From: Gammaproteobacteria bacterium
Lineage (GTDB): Bacteria > Pseudomonadota > Gammaproteobacteria > Burkholderiales > Sulfuricellaceae
Direction of reading: 5' to 3'
Assembly: GCA_018824405.1 (NCBI GenBank)
Contig: JAHJGO010000022.1
Coordinates: 1-64,000 of the forward strand
DNA length: 64,000 bases
Shown one piece after another: positions 38,836 to 48,366 of the stretch. A model generated the notes under the pieces. The model was not told the DNA's origin. It saw only the letters and a list, made by a program, of their open reading frames with translations, and did not search any database. A program made the translations under genes and the position numbers. How positions within the stretch are numbered: the stretch's first letter is position 1; each line of letters starts with the position of its first letter.

Positions 38836-40575
38836 ATGAGTAGCAAAGATCTTTATCTGCGCCTGCTGCGCTACGTTTTCCCTTACTGGCGAATATTCCT
38901 CGTTTCCCTCTTGGCAATGGCGGTAACGGCAGCGACCGAGCCGGCCTTTCCGGCTTTGCTGAAGCCCTTGCTGGACGGCAGTTTCGTCGAGAAAGATCCG
39001 GAAACCATGCGCTGGATGCCGATTCTGATTGTGGCGATTTTTGTGGTTCGCGGGATTGCCACTTACATCAGTTCCTATGCCATTAGCTGGGTTTCCAACA
39101 GGGTTGTGATGGATTTGCGCGAGTTGATGTTCGCCCGCATCGTGAATTTGCCAACCGGCTATTTTGCCAACAATACCTCGGGCGCGCTGATTTCCAAGGT
39201 TTCATACGATGTAAACCAGGTAACCGATGCGGCGACGAGTGCGATTACCGTGATGGTAAGAGATTCCCTGACCATCGCCGGTTTGCTTGGCTGGCTGTTG
39301 TACCTCAATTGGAAATTGACCTTGGTCGCAGTGGTGGTAACGCCCGCCATCGCACTTGTCGTAAAGGTTTTTAGCGGCCGCCTGCGAGCCATGAGCCGCG
39401 GCTCGCAGCGCTCAATGGGGGATATTACCCACGTGCTGGAGGAAACCATCGAGTGCCACAAGGTCGTGAAGATTTTCGGCGGGCAGGCATATGAGGCGAA
39501 GCGCTTCCACGATGCGGTCAATGCGTTGCGCCGCTTCAACCTGAAACAGGCGGTTGCAGCTTCCGCGAGTGTGCCGATTGTGCAGGTCTTTGCCGCTATT
39601 GCAGTGGCGGTGATCGTTTACATGGCTTCAGCCCAGTCCGCAGCGAACCAGACCACGGTGGGCGAATTCGTGTCATTTCTCACCGCCATGCTGATGTTGC
39701 TTGCGCCGTTGAAACGGCTTACCGGCGTCAATGAAAGCTTGCAGCGCGGCCTGGCTGCGGCGGAGAGCGTGTTTGCCCTGATTGATGAAGAAGCCGAGCC
39801 GGATGTGGGCCGCCAGCGCCTGGAGCGCTCAAAAGGAGCGGTGGAGTTTCGCGATGTCAGTTTCGCCTACGCCACCGACAGACTTGCCCTGGATGAAGTT
39901 TCCCTTGTTATCCAGCCGGGTGAGACGGTAGCGCTGGTGGGGCAGTCCGGCAGCGGCAAGACCACGCTGGTGAATCTTCTGCCGCGTTTCTATCATCCAA
40001 CCGGCGGACAGATCCTGGTGGACGGGCAGGATATCGAGCAGCTCAACCTCGCCGATCTGCGTGCCAATATTGCACTGGTCAGTCAGGACGTGGTTTTGTT
40101 CAATGATACGGTCGCCGGAAATATTGCCTATGGCCGGCAGGCGGGGGCCAGCGAGGCGGAAATCATCGCCGCCGCCGAGGCCGCACACGCCATGGAGTTT
40201 ATCCGCGAGATGCCGCAAGGTTTGCAGACCTTTGTCGGTGAAAATGGCGTGCGGCTTTCCGGCGGACAGCGCCAGCGCCTGGCGATTGCGCGCGCTATCC
40301 TGAAGAATGCGCCCATCCTTATTCTTGACGAGGCAACTTCAGCGCTCGACACCGAGTCGGAGCGCCACGTTCAGGCCGCGCTGGAAAACCTGATGCAGGG
40401 CCGCACCACCATTGTTATTGCCCACCGGCTTTCCACCATTGAGCATGCGGATCGTATCGTCGTGATGCAGAAAGGTAAGATTTCGGAAATGGGTACACAT
40501 CGTGAACTGCTGGAGAAGGGGGGGGGTTATGCCAACCTGCATCGTATCCAGTTCAAACCGGATGAGTCTTCATGA
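38836..40575 (+). CDS. msbA: Lipid A export ATP-binding/permease protein
   Basis: A 579-residue ABC exporter half-transporter with a six-helix membrane domain followed by an ATPase: Walker A GQSGSGKTT, LSGGQRQRLAIA, ILDEATSALDTESE and switch His in IAHRLSTIE. It flips core-lipid A across the inner membrane. I chose ATG 38836 (MSSKDLYLRLLRY start) over TTG 38821. In the 186-bp gap ahead a TATAAT at 38710-38715 could serve as -10, but no matching -35 was seen. A nine-G run (40518-40526) lies near the 3' end, and the stop overlaps the next start (ATGA). Confidence 0.93.
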   Translation: MSSKDLYLRLLRYVFPYWRIFLVSLLAMAVTAATEPAFPALLKPLLDGSFVEKDPETMRWMPILIVAIFVVRGIATYISSYAISWVSNRVVMDLRELMFARIVNLPTGYFANNTSGALISKVSYDVNQVTDAATSAITVMVRDSLTIAGLLGWLLYLNWKLTLVAVVVTPAIALVVKVFSGRLRAMSRGSQRSMGDITHVLEETIECHKVVKIFGGQAYEAKRFHDAVNALRRFNLKQAVAASASVPIVQVFAAIAVAVIVYMASAQSAANQTTVGEFVSFLTAMLMLLAPLKRLTGVNESLQRGLAAAESVFALIDEEAEPDVGRQRLERSKGAVEFRDVSFAYATDRLALDEVSLVIQPGETVALVGQSGSGKTTLVNLLPRFYHPTGGQILVDGQDIEQLNLADLRANIALVSQDVVLFNDTVAGNIAYGRQAGASEAEIIAAAEAAHAMEFIREMPQGLQTFVGENGVRLSGGQRQRLAIARAILKNAPILILDEATSALDTESERHVQAALENLMQGRTTIVIAHRLSTIEHADRIVVMQKGKISEMGTHRELLEKGGGYANLHRIQFKPDESS

Positions 40576-41684
40576 AGCAGCCTTTGTTCATCGTTCACAC
40601 TGAAAGTTCTTGCGGATGGGGTGGGCAGGAAATTCGGATTCTTAGCGAGGCGGCAGGAATGATCAAGCGGGGCCATAAGGTCATGCTGTTGTGTCCTGAA
40701 GAGGCGCCGATTTTTGCTGCCGCATCAGCTCAAGGCGTCCCGGTGCAGGCATTGCCCATTGCGCGCAAGGGATGGCGCGGCGTGAAGGCCCTGCGCCACT
40801 GGCTGGGAGCGCATCCTGGCGTCAGCCTGATCAACACCCATAGTTCCACCGACAGCTGGCTCACGGCTCTGGCCTGCGTCACATTGCGTCACTCCCCCCC
40901 TATTGTGCGCACCCGCCATGTCTCCTCCATTGTTCCAGCCAACCGCCCTACTCGCTGGTTATATGGAAAGGCTACGAGGCATGTGGTGACCACGGGTGAA
41001 GCATTGCGGCGGCAGTTGCACCGTGATAACGGGCTACCCCTGGAACACCTGACTTCGGTGCCCACCGGTATCGATCTTTCCCGCTTCTTGCCTGGCGACA
41101 AGGCAGAGGCACGGAAGTCCCTGGGCTTGAAGCCGGAGGGTTTCTATCTCGGTATCGTCAGTACCCTGCGAAGCTGGAAAGGCCACGACTATCTGCTGGA
41201 GGCGATGACCCGCCTGATTACGGAATATCCTGATCTCCAGCTTCTGATTGTGGGTGACGGGCCGCAGAGGGAAAATCTGGAAGGTAAAATCATCCATCGG
41301 GGTCTGGACGCAAAGGTCAAGCTGGTGGGCCAGCGCGACGACGTGCCGTTGTGGCTCAATGCTCTGGATGTATTCACTCTGCCTTCCTATGGTGAGGAAG
41401 GCGTGCCTCAGGCGATCATGCAGGCTATGGCTTGCGGTGTGCCGGTGGTTTCCACTGATGTGGGCGCGATCTCCGAGGCGGTGAAGGATGGTGAGACCGG
41501 CATCATGGTTGCGCCGCGCGACAGTATTGCCCTGACTGTCGCGCTCTCCCGGCTGTTGGCCGATGCCGAATTGCGTCGCTGCATGGGCGCGGCTGGTTTC
41601 GAGCGTGCCCGGGAACGCTTTGGATCGGAAGTCATGCTGGATAAAATGGAAGCTGTTTTCATTCATACTGCTGGCCGTGGCTAA
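40572..41684 (+). CDS. GT4 glycosyltransferase, LPS type
   Basis: A 370-residue GT-B enzyme: FIVHTESSCGWGGQEIRIL at the start, with IVRTRHVSS and LIVGDGPQRENLEGKI, and the GT4 donor motif PSYGEEGVPQAIMQAMACG. It belongs to the LPS core or O-chain glycosyltransferases of family 4. The ATG overlaps the msbA stop by 4 bp. A seven-base C run lies at 40894-40900. Confidence 0.85.
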   Translation: MKQPLFIVHTESSCGWGGQEIRILSEAAGMIKRGHKVMLLCPEEAPIFAAASAQGVPVQALPIARKGWRGVKALRHWLGAHPGVSLINTHSSTDSWLTALACVTLRHSPPIVRTRHVSSIVPANRPTRWLYGKATRHVVTTGEALRRQLHRDNGLPLEHLTSVPTGIDLSRFLPGDKAEARKSLGLKPEGFYLGIVSTLRSWKGHDYLLEAMTRLITEYPDLQLLIVGDGPQRENLEGKIIHRGLDAKVKLVGQRDDVPLWLNALDVFTLPSYGEEGVPQAIMQAMACGVPVVSTDVGAISEAVKDGETGIMVAPRDSIALTVALSRLLADAELRRCMGAAGFERARERFGSEVMLDKMEAVFIHTAGRG

Positions 41685-42789
41685 AAAACGATTATCCTCT
41701 CGTCTTCTCGTGCTTTTCCTGGCTGTTCGCAACATGCTGACGAGCGGACCGGGCAGGTGTTTCCCGGAAAACCCTCAACGCATCCTGATCGTCCATCACC
41801 TGTTGCTGGGGGATACCCTGATGTTGACGCCCCTGCTGGCAAAACTGCAGCGGAATCATCCTGGTGCTGAAGTCGTGATGACCATTCCCAGGGCGATCGC
41901 TCCGCTATACGCCGGGCGGCCTTATGGCGTGGAGGTCTTGCCCTATGACCCCAGAGACGTCAGCACCTTGCGCGTCTTGCTCAGGCAACCCGGTTTCGAT
42001 CTGGCGCTGGTTCCGGGGGACAACCGTTTCAGCTGGCTGGCTCGAGCGCTGGGCTCGCGCTGGGTGGTGGCTTTTGCCGGCGATATTCCGGAATGGAAAA
42101 ACTGGCCGGTCGACCAGTTATTGCCTTATCCGGAGAGTCCTGCCGCGTGGGGCGACATGGTGGCGGGACTGGCAGCCGGGGCGGAGCCGCCGTCTTACCA
42201 GGCCGTGGATTGGCCGGCTCCGGCCTTTGCCCTGTTCGATCTTCCGCTGCAACCGTATTGTGTACTCCACGTAGGCGCAAGCTCTTCCCTGAAAATGTGG
42301 GCTCCGGAAAAATGGTTAGCCTTGGCCGAGCAGTTGGTAAAAAGAGGTTACCAGCCAGTATGGAGCGGAGGACAGGGCGAGGATAAGCTGGTGTCGCGCA
42401 TTGACACGGACGGAAAATATGCCTCTTTTGCAGGCAAGCTGGATTTGCCTCAACTCTGGCATCTCCTGAGCCATGCCAGTCTCCTGGTTTGCCCCGATAC
42501 CGGGGTGGCTCATCTGGGGCGATTGACGGGAACCCCGACAGTTACGCTGTTCGGGCCGGGATCGGCAGTGATTTGCGGCAAGGGGGACTTCTGGCGTGAA
42601 AGCCCTTACCGTGCGGTGACCACTGAAATTGCCTGTCGTGACCAGGATGTGCTGTTTCGTCGCCATATCGGCTGGGTGCGGCGCTGTGGAAGGAGCTCTG
42701 GTGAATGTGCTGCACCGCGCTGCATGGAAGCCATTGGCGTGGAGACGGTGCTTGAAGCAGTGGACCAATTGATCGAGGTTCGTGCCTGA
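41677..42789 (+). CDS. GT9 heptosyltransferase-like protein
   Basis: A 370-residue protein of the ADP-heptose:LPS heptosyltransferase family: ILIVHHLLLGDTLMLTPLL at the start, VLHVGASSSLKMWAPEKW, and the GT9 donor motif CPDTGVAHLGRLTGTPTVTLFGPG. I placed the start at GTG 41677 (8-bp overlap with the preceding stop). The ORF running from 41563 contains residues unlike the family. It may add heptose or another sugar to the inner core. Which of WaaC, WaaF or WaaQ it most resembles cannot be said. Confidence 0.83.
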   Translation: MAKKRLSSRLLVLFLAVRNMLTSGPGRCFPENPQRILIVHHLLLGDTLMLTPLLAKLQRNHPGAEVVMTIPRAIAPLYAGRPYGVEVLPYDPRDVSTLRVLLRQPGFDLALVPGDNRFSWLARALGSRWVVAFAGDIPEWKNWPVDQLLPYPESPAAWGDMVAGLAAGAEPPSYQAVDWPAPAFALFDLPLQPYCVLHVGASSSLKMWAPEKWLALAEQLVKRGYQPVWSGGQGEDKLVSRIDTDGKYASFAGKLDLPQLWHLLSHASLLVCPDTGVAHLGRLTGTPTVTLFGPGSAVICGKGDFWRESPYRAVTTEIACRDQDVLFRRHIGWVRRCGRSSGECAAPRCMEAIGVETVLEAVDQLIEVRA

Positions 42790-43943
42790 TGGAGCGAATT
42801 TGTTATCAGGTCAATCTGCAAACCGGCTTCGGGGGCGGCGAGGTTTATACTCGTTTCTTTACACGGGCATTGCTTGATCTGGGATGGCGGGTGTTTCTGC
42901 TGGTGCCTGGAAGAGCCACGTGGTGGCACGGACTGGAGCAGGATGGCGCAAACATCATAGCAGTTGGCGGCGTCGATGAGATCGAAGGGCATTTGCCCCA
43001 AACCAGAAGCTTGTTGGTTTTCCAGACCCTGCCTGAAAGCGGTTTGGCAGATCGTCTGCGGCAAAGGCATATGCTGGTCTGCTTTGCCCACATGCCTTTA
43101 TACGGACGTAATCCGGAAATATTTCGTCATTATGATCTGATATTCGCAGTGTCCCGGCATGTAATAGCTAGTTTGCAGGCGGCCGGTATGACCCATTTTT
43201 ACCCCGAGCCCATGTATGGACTTGCCGATCTGGCGCGACCTTCAGGTGGAAGTGGCGATTTGCTGGCCAATTCGGTTTACGACTGGGATCGGCGCAAATT
43301 CCGCGATCGCGTGTTAAGTCATTTTTACCCGGCATGCTTTTCACTCAAGCGTCCACGAGTGTTCGAAAAGCGGGAAGGGCTGACACTTGGCATCGTTTCC
43401 CGCCTGACTCCAATCAAGCAATTTCCGCTGATGTTCGGGATTCTGGCGCCAGTGATCAGGCAGTTTCCAGGCGTCAACCTGGAGATTTTCGGAAGCGGCG
43501 GCTATGCTTCGGTGCGTGATCTGGAACGAAGTCTTGCGCCTGTCGCAAATCAGGTGCGCTGGTGGGGGCACCAGCACGATGTGAGCTCGATTTACCCGCA
43601 ACTGGATTTTCTGTTGACTGGCCTGCCGGAGAAGGAAGCGCTCGGCCTCAACGTGATCGAAGCACAGGCTTGTGGCACGCCTGTGCTGGCAGTGAATGCC
43701 CCGCCTTTTACCGAGACCGTGGTGGAGGGCGAAACCGGCTATTTCTTCACTGATCCACGACAGGATCAAGGACAGGATTTTGCGCGCCTGCTGGGACGTT
43801 TGTGCGCCGCTGACGCGCATTATCCAGATCCGCGTCAGGCGCAGGCGCATCTCGCCAAATTTTCCTTTGGGGAATTTGTCCGGCGGGTGAGTCGGGCGAT
43901 GGATCTTGCCGCTAGTCTGGCGAAGGAGACATCATGCGTGTGA
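42789..43943 (+). CDS. GT4 glycosyltransferase
   Basis: A 384-residue GT-B enzyme: NLQTGFGGGEVYTRFF start, LTLGIVSRLTPIKQFPLMF (loop after the linker) and GLPEKEALGLNVIEAQACGTPVL donor motif, which keeps the E-x7-E spacing of GT4. The start overlaps the preceding stop by one base (TGATG). It lies in the LPS string and is likely to extend the core oligosaccharide. The linkage is unknown. Confidence 0.82.
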   Translation: MERICYQVNLQTGFGGGEVYTRFFTRALLDLGWRVFLLVPGRATWWHGLEQDGANIIAVGGVDEIEGHLPQTRSLLVFQTLPESGLADRLRQRHMLVCFAHMPLYGRNPEIFRHYDLIFAVSRHVIASLQAAGMTHFYPEPMYGLADLARPSGGSGDLLANSVYDWDRRKFRDRVLSHFYPACFSLKRPRVFEKREGLTLGIVSRLTPIKQFPLMFGILAPVIRQFPGVNLEIFGSGGYASVRDLERSLAPVANQVRWWGHQHDVSSIYPQLDFLLTGLPEKEALGLNVIEAQACGTPVLAVNAPPFTETVVEGETGYFFTDPRQDQGQDFARLLGRLCAADAHYPDPRQAQAHLAKFSFGEFVRRVSRAMDLAASLAKETSCV

Positions 43944-44881
43944 TCTTCAATTTCAGGAAAGGTTTTGCCGCGCTTCGGGAAGGGCTGGAAGCGCAGGGTT
44001 GTGAGGTGATCGATAATTTGTGGTCACCGAGCGACGCGCAGCTGGCAAATGTCGATGCCTGCATTATCGACTTTTACGAGGGTGTGCGGCAGCCGCTACG
44101 AACCTGGAAATTAAAATCACGCCTCAGGAAACTTGGCATTCCGCTCATCGGGATTGACAGGGATGCGCCATGGCATTTGGGGATACGGCGTCGCCGCTTG
44201 TGGTTATTCAGCTTTTTTCAATCGCTGGATATTTATGCAACGCATACTCTTGAGCCAAGCTTGCGATTTGCGCCGAAAATTCTTTACCAGGCAAATGCCG
44301 CCTGGACCCGGCACTATCATCTGCATGGCATGAATCTGGAAGAGATGCGTCTGCCGGATTTTTTTCGTTATGATGTTTCCTTTGTCGGCAACCTTGATGG
44401 CGAGCGTTATCGTGAGCATCGGGCACGAGCCAGGTTTTTTTCCGAACTTGAGCAGCGGCTAGCGGGCTATGGCATAAACTGCCTGTTCCGGCAAGCCGAG
44501 AACCTGTCCATAAATGAACAGGTGGAAATCATTCAGCGCAGCCATATCAACCTGAATGCTTACGCGGCGGCAGATTTTGGCGGGGCAAGTCGCTGGGGTT
44601 TGCCCGAGCGTTGTTATGGTGTGCCGGCATGTGGGGGCTTTCTGTTAAGCGATGAACGTCGACACGCCCGGGACGATTTCGAACCGGGTGTGGAATGGGC
44701 GGATTTCCGGGATATGGAAGATTGTGTCGCCAAGATTCGACATTATCTTGCCCACCCCGATGAATCCCGTGCTATTGCTGAGGCTGCGCACCACCGGGTG
44801 ATGCGGGACCACACCTATGAAGTCAGGGCAAAGATGCTATGCAGTGAAATAAAAAAATGGCGTTTACTAACCAACAAATGA
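43934..44881 (+). CDS. CgeB-like glycosyltransferase (GT-B)
   Basis: This 315-residue protein has FFRYDVSFVGNLDGERYREH, HINLNAYAAADFGGASRWGLPERCYGVPACGG and HARDDFEPGVEW, the layout of CgeB-family glycosyltransferases, whose N-terminal half is short. It overlaps the previous gene by 10 bp. A CgeB-type enzyme inside an LPS core set is unusual, but its neighbours suggest it also transfers a sugar to the core. Its donor is unknown. Confidence 0.75.
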   Translation: MRVIFNFRKGFAALREGLEAQGCEVIDNLWSPSDAQLANVDACIIDFYEGVRQPLRTWKLKSRLRKLGIPLIGIDRDAPWHLGIRRRRLWLFSFFQSLDIYATHTLEPSLRFAPKILYQANAAWTRHYHLHGMNLEEMRLPDFFRYDVSFVGNLDGERYREHRARARFFSELEQRLAGYGINCLFRQAENLSINEQVEIIQRSHINLNAYAAADFGGASRWGLPERCYGVPACGGFLLSDERRHARDDFEPGVEWADFRDMEDCVAKIRHYLAHPDESRAIAEAAHHRVMRDHTYEVRAKMLCSEIKKWRLLTNK

Positions 44882-46137
44882 CACAAACATTCCCCCCCGC
44901 CCAAAACACAGGCGATGCTGAAGTACCTGATGAGCGTCGCTGGTTAATGGCGCCAGCAGCCATTTTTCTGCTGGTGCTCCCTTTTAATCACACGATGGCA
45001 CTCAGGTTGCTGAGTTTATGTGCTGCATTTGCAGTTGCAATTTGGTACTTAAGAAAGTACCCGGTCCCCAGGATGACAATCAAATGGCCACTCCTCGCAT
45101 GGATTGGCCTCGCTGTGTTGTCCGTGGCATGGTCACACGATCCGGCTTTCTCTCTCGGCGAAATCAAGGCCGAGATTGGCTATGGGATGTTCGCCTTTTC
45201 GACGTTTTTCATTCTTACCCGAAGCGAGACCAGTTGGCGGCTCTGGCTCAATTTGATCGTTTTGTCACTGGCGCTGACTCTGGCAGTAAGCTTGTACCGG
45301 TATTGGGCAGCCTACCCCGGCGGCTACGAATGGGATGACGTACATGGTTATGTAAGCTACAGCACCTACCTTGCAACCGTGACCCCCTTTCTCCTGATCT
45401 GGATAAAAAACCTGAAAGGCCATTCCCGCTGGCTAGGCGGTTTGATGCTAGCGGTTTTCCTCTGGGTTGCCTATTTGAATACAAATCGCATGTTCTGGAT
45501 CTCTTTTTTTGCTGTCCTGGTTGTTATTTCGGGTTTCATGGGATATCGCAAAGAAACCGGCCGTGCCAAGGTTCGCGCTCTGGCGGTGCTGGTGGTTGCC
45601 ATGCTGGTTTCCGGCATTTTCTTCATCCAGGTAGCCAAGCATCGCCCACCAGACGCTGCTGTAACATCGTCCACGGGATTCAGTGGATCTCATCTCATTA
45701 ATACTTTTGCTCAAAGTGAGCGGTACCGTATCTGGCAGTACTGGGTAGAAAAAATTGCCGAACGCCCGCTTACGGGAGTTGGTTTCGGGAGGGATCTGCC
45801 CCGTTTGGTATACCAGAAGCCGACGGAATGGCCGGATCTTTTTTTTGCACACGCCCATAATCTGGTACTTAACCATGGTTTGCAGATGGGCATTCCTGGC
45901 ATCCTGGTCCTGCTGCTTTTGTTTGGTTCAATGACTAGAGCGTTTTGGCGAATGGCGCAGAGCTCGGACAGAAAGTACAGGGAAATCGGCATCGTGGGGC
46001 TCGGACTGATTGTTGCTGTATTCACAAAAAACATGACCGACGACCTTTTCTGGCGTACGGATGCGCTGATTTTCTGGGCTTTTGCCGGGATACTCTTCGG
46101 CTATGGCGCGCGGCTTGGACGTTCATCTGTCCGATGA
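44878..46137 (+). CDS. waaL: O-antigen ligase
   Basis: A 419-residue polytopic membrane protein with about ten or more hydrophobic segments. The Wzy_C/WaaL periplasmic loop lies near residues 270-330, with ERYRIWQYWVEKIAERPLTGVGFG and FAHAHNLVLNHGLQMGIPG, the latter holding the conserved His. It joins undecaprenyl-linked O-polysaccharide to lipid A-core in the periplasm. ATG 44878 overlaps the preceding stop (ATGA); ATG 44857 is an alternative. A C-run of seven falls at codons 5-7. The stop overlaps the next gene. Confidence 0.88.
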   Translation: MTQTFPPAQNTGDAEVPDERRWLMAPAAIFLLVLPFNHTMALRLLSLCAAFAVAIWYLRKYPVPRMTIKWPLLAWIGLAVLSVAWSHDPAFSLGEIKAEIGYGMFAFSTFFILTRSETSWRLWLNLIVLSLALTLAVSLYRYWAAYPGGYEWDDVHGYVSYSTYLATVTPFLLIWIKNLKGHSRWLGGLMLAVFLWVAYLNTNRMFWISFFAVLVVISGFMGYRKETGRAKVRALAVLVVAMLVSGIFFIQVAKHRPPDAAVTSSTGFSGSHLINTFAQSERYRIWQYWVEKIAERPLTGVGFGRDLPRLVYQKPTEWPDLFFAHAHNLVLNHGLQMGIPGILVLLLLFGSMTRAFWRMAQSSDRKYREIGIVGLGLIVAVFTKNMTDDLFWRTDALIFWAFAGILFGYGARLGRSSVR

Positions 46138-47186
46138 CGCTGCAAAACAGTTCTCCCAGCTTCCTGGTGATTCGCCGCGACAATATAGGCGACCTTGTCT
46201 GCACTACACCGCTGTTTCGTTCCCTGCGTGAGCGTTTTCCTTCTGCCCGAATTTGTGCGCTGGTGAATAGTTACAATGCGGCTGTGCTGCAGGGCAATCC
46301 TGATATTGACGAAATTTTTTCCTATACCAAGGCCAAACACCGGCCATCGGGACAGAGCGTGCCAAGGGTCTACTTTGACCGGGTGAAAATGTTGGCAAGA
46401 TTGCGCGCCATGCGTTTTGATTATGCCATTCTAGCCACTCCGGGGTTTCAGGAGCGCTCCCTTTTCCTGGCTCGCATGATTCGACCGCGCCATATACTCG
46501 GTTTTACCGATAAAAAAAATCGGGCTTCCCGCCATGTGGACATGGGTGTTCCATTTGCATTTCCGCCTCATCTTCATGAAGCAGAAGAGGTATTTCGTCT
46601 GCTGCAGGCATTAGGGATTTCCGGTGAACCCCCCGTGGCGACAGTCCATGCTGACAAGACAGAAATCGGGAAAGTCCAAACCCGGTTGGCACGCACAGGT
46701 CAGGGGGCCGGCTTGACCATCGGCATTCATATCAGCGCCCGCAAGCCCAGCCAGCGCTGGCCTGCAGAGTGTTTTTCCGCGCTGATCCGTTCGCTGCGGG
46801 AACAATATGATGCCCGCTTCATATTGTTCTGGTCGCCGGGCGATGAAAATAACCCCCTTCATCCGGGTGACGATGGTAAAGCTGAGCAAATGATGCAGGC
46901 TATCGGGGATGAGCCGATTCTCGCATATCCAACCCAGCGGCTGGAGGAGCTGATAGCAGGGCTGTCCTTGTGCGATGTGGTGGTGTGCAGCGATGGCGGA
47001 GCAATGCATCTGGCAGCCGGACTGGGCAAGCCGATTCTATGTTTCTTTGGCCATTCTGATGCGGCTCACTGGTATCCATGGGGCGTGCCTTATGTGTTGT
47101 TGCAGCCAGAAAGCCGAGATGTGAGGGATATCAGCGTGACCGAAGCCCTGGTGGGTTTCGGCGAGTTGGTGGAAAAGGCCAGCTGA
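46134..47186 (+). CDS. GT9 heptosyltransferase-like protein
   Basis: A 350-residue GT9-family protein: FLVIRRDNIGDLVCTTPLF, IGIHISARKPSQRWPAECF and VVCSDGGAMHLAAGLGKPILCFFG. It probably transfers heptose or a related sugar to LPS core. I placed the start at ATG 46134, which overlaps the waaL stop; the long frame from 45945 lies inside waaL. The next gene converges on it with only a single base between stop codons. Confidence 0.85.
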   Translation: MTLQNSSPSFLVIRRDNIGDLVCTTPLFRSLRERFPSARICALVNSYNAAVLQGNPDIDEIFSYTKAKHRPSGQSVPRVYFDRVKMLARLRAMRFDYAILATPGFQERSLFLARMIRPRHILGFTDKKNRASRHVDMGVPFAFPPHLHEAEEVFRLLQALGISGEPPVATVHADKTEIGKVQTRLARTGQGAGLTIGIHISARKPSQRWPAECFSALIRSLREQYDARFILFWSPGDENNPLHPGDDGKAEQMMQAIGDEPILAYPTQRLEELIAGLSLCDVVVCSDGGAMHLAAGLGKPILCFFGHSDAAHWYPWGVPYVLLQPESRDVRDISVTEALVGFGELVEKAS

Positions 47187-47187
47187 T

Positions 47188-48312
47188 TTATTGGCGCGAC
47201 AGTTCGCGGTACAAATCCAGCAATTGGCGAGCCATTTTCTCCGGTGACAGATGGGCGACGGTTTCCCTTGCGGCGGCGCCAAGCTGCAATCGGATTGCCT
47301 GATTCGATAGTTTAAGCATTGCAGCTGCCAGAGCCTTCTGATCCAGGGCATCGCAAACAAAACCATTTTCTTCCTCCCTGACCAGTTCTGCCGCTCCGCT
47401 CTTGGTGCTGGTGATGACTGGCAAGCCACAGGCGAATGCTTCCAGGGCGGTGTTGGGGAAGGGGTCGTACAGGGTGGGCAGGACAAATGCGTCGGCAGCG
47501 CCGTAGAAAGGCTTTGGGTCAGTCTGCCCGAGCGCGAAGCGCACCTTGTTGGCGAGGCCGAGGCTTTTTGCCTGGTGCTGGTAACGCGCCAGATGTTTGT
47601 CCTTGCCGACGATCATTAGATAGCTGGAAGCAGGGAGTAGCGCCATGGCCTGAAGCAGCGTGTGTAGTCCCTTGCGCTCAAAACCGGAGCCAACAAAAAG
47701 GAAAAGAACGGCATCTTCCGGAATGTTGTATTGAGCGCGGACCTTGCTTCTGTGCTGTATTTTCAGGCCAGGGTGAAAAGCTTCCAGATCCACGCCGCTG
47801 TAAATCACATGGAGCTTTTCATCTGCCAGCCCGAAATAGCGCTGAATTTCCGCTTTTACCATGCGGGAGTTGCAGATCACCGCTTTAAGGCTGGGGCTCT
47901 GGAATAATTTTTTTTCGGCTGCAAGGGTGTAGCGATGGTAAGGGTTTATTGTGACACTCAGCTTGCCGAGCGGCCCCAGTACACGGCGTCGCTGCTTCAG
48001 CCACTCCCGATGCACGCCATCGCCCGCACGATAAATGTCGCAGCAGGCTATACGTTCGTGCGATTGGACAAGATCGAAAGGATGTTTTTGTAGCGTATCG
48101 CAAACGCAGCGCGCGAAGCTCCAGTCACGCCACAGGCTACCGAGATAGGGCGGGTCGCAGATCAGGGATTTGCCCTTGTCGCCGCTCTCCCATTGCCGGG
48201 TGACCACGGTGAGTGAAGCGCCTTCGGCTTGCAGAGCTTGCACCGCGTTGGCGACAAAGCGCTCGGCACCGCCAAACGGAGTATAGCGCTGGCGGATCAG
48301 GGCGATTTTCAT
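47188..48312 (-). CDS. waaG: LPS core glucosyltransferase I-like (GT4)
   Basis: A 374-residue GT-B enzyme closely matching WaaG in layout: IRQRYTPFGGAERFVANAV, VQSHERIACCDIYRAGDGVH, VHYSGVDLEAFHPG-type loop and PTLYDPFPNTALEAFACGLP with the E-x7-E motif. It adds the first outer-core hexose to heptose II in LPS. It is oriented against the upstream cluster. The ATG is 54 bases from the Tim44-gene stop, behind a strong hairpin (48331-48359). Confidence 0.88.
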   Translation of the reverse strand: MKIALIRQRYTPFGGAERFVANAVQALQAEGASLTVVTRQWESGDKGKSLICDPPYLGSLWRDWSFARCVCDTLQKHPFDLVQSHERIACCDIYRAGDGVHREWLKQRRRVLGPLGKLSVTINPYHRYTLAAEKKLFQSPSLKAVICNSRMVKAEIQRYFGLADEKLHVIYSGVDLEAFHPGLKIQHRSKVRAQYNIPEDAVLFLFVGSGFERKGLHTLLQAMALLPASSYLMIVGKDKHLARYQHQAKSLGLANKVRFALGQTDPKPFYGAADAFVLPTLYDPFPNTALEAFACGLPVITSTKSGAAELVREEENGFVCDALDQKALAAAMLKLSNQAIRLQLGAAARETVAHLSPEKMARQLLDLYRELSRQ

Positions 48313-48330
48313 GCGAAAAGGCTTTGGAAC

Positions 48331-48359
48331 GGCTGGAGAGTGAGGCTCACTCTCCAGCC
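48331..48359. terminator. Perfect 13-bp hairpin after the Tim44-domain gene
   Basis: GGCTGGAGAGTGA pairs with TCACTCTCCAGCC across a 3-base loop, 7 bases after the stop of the minus-strand gene at 48367. No long T-run follows in either direction, so it may act as an mRNA 3' stabiliser or a factor-dependent terminator. Confidence 0.55.
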
Positions 48360-48366
48360 AGGTCGC

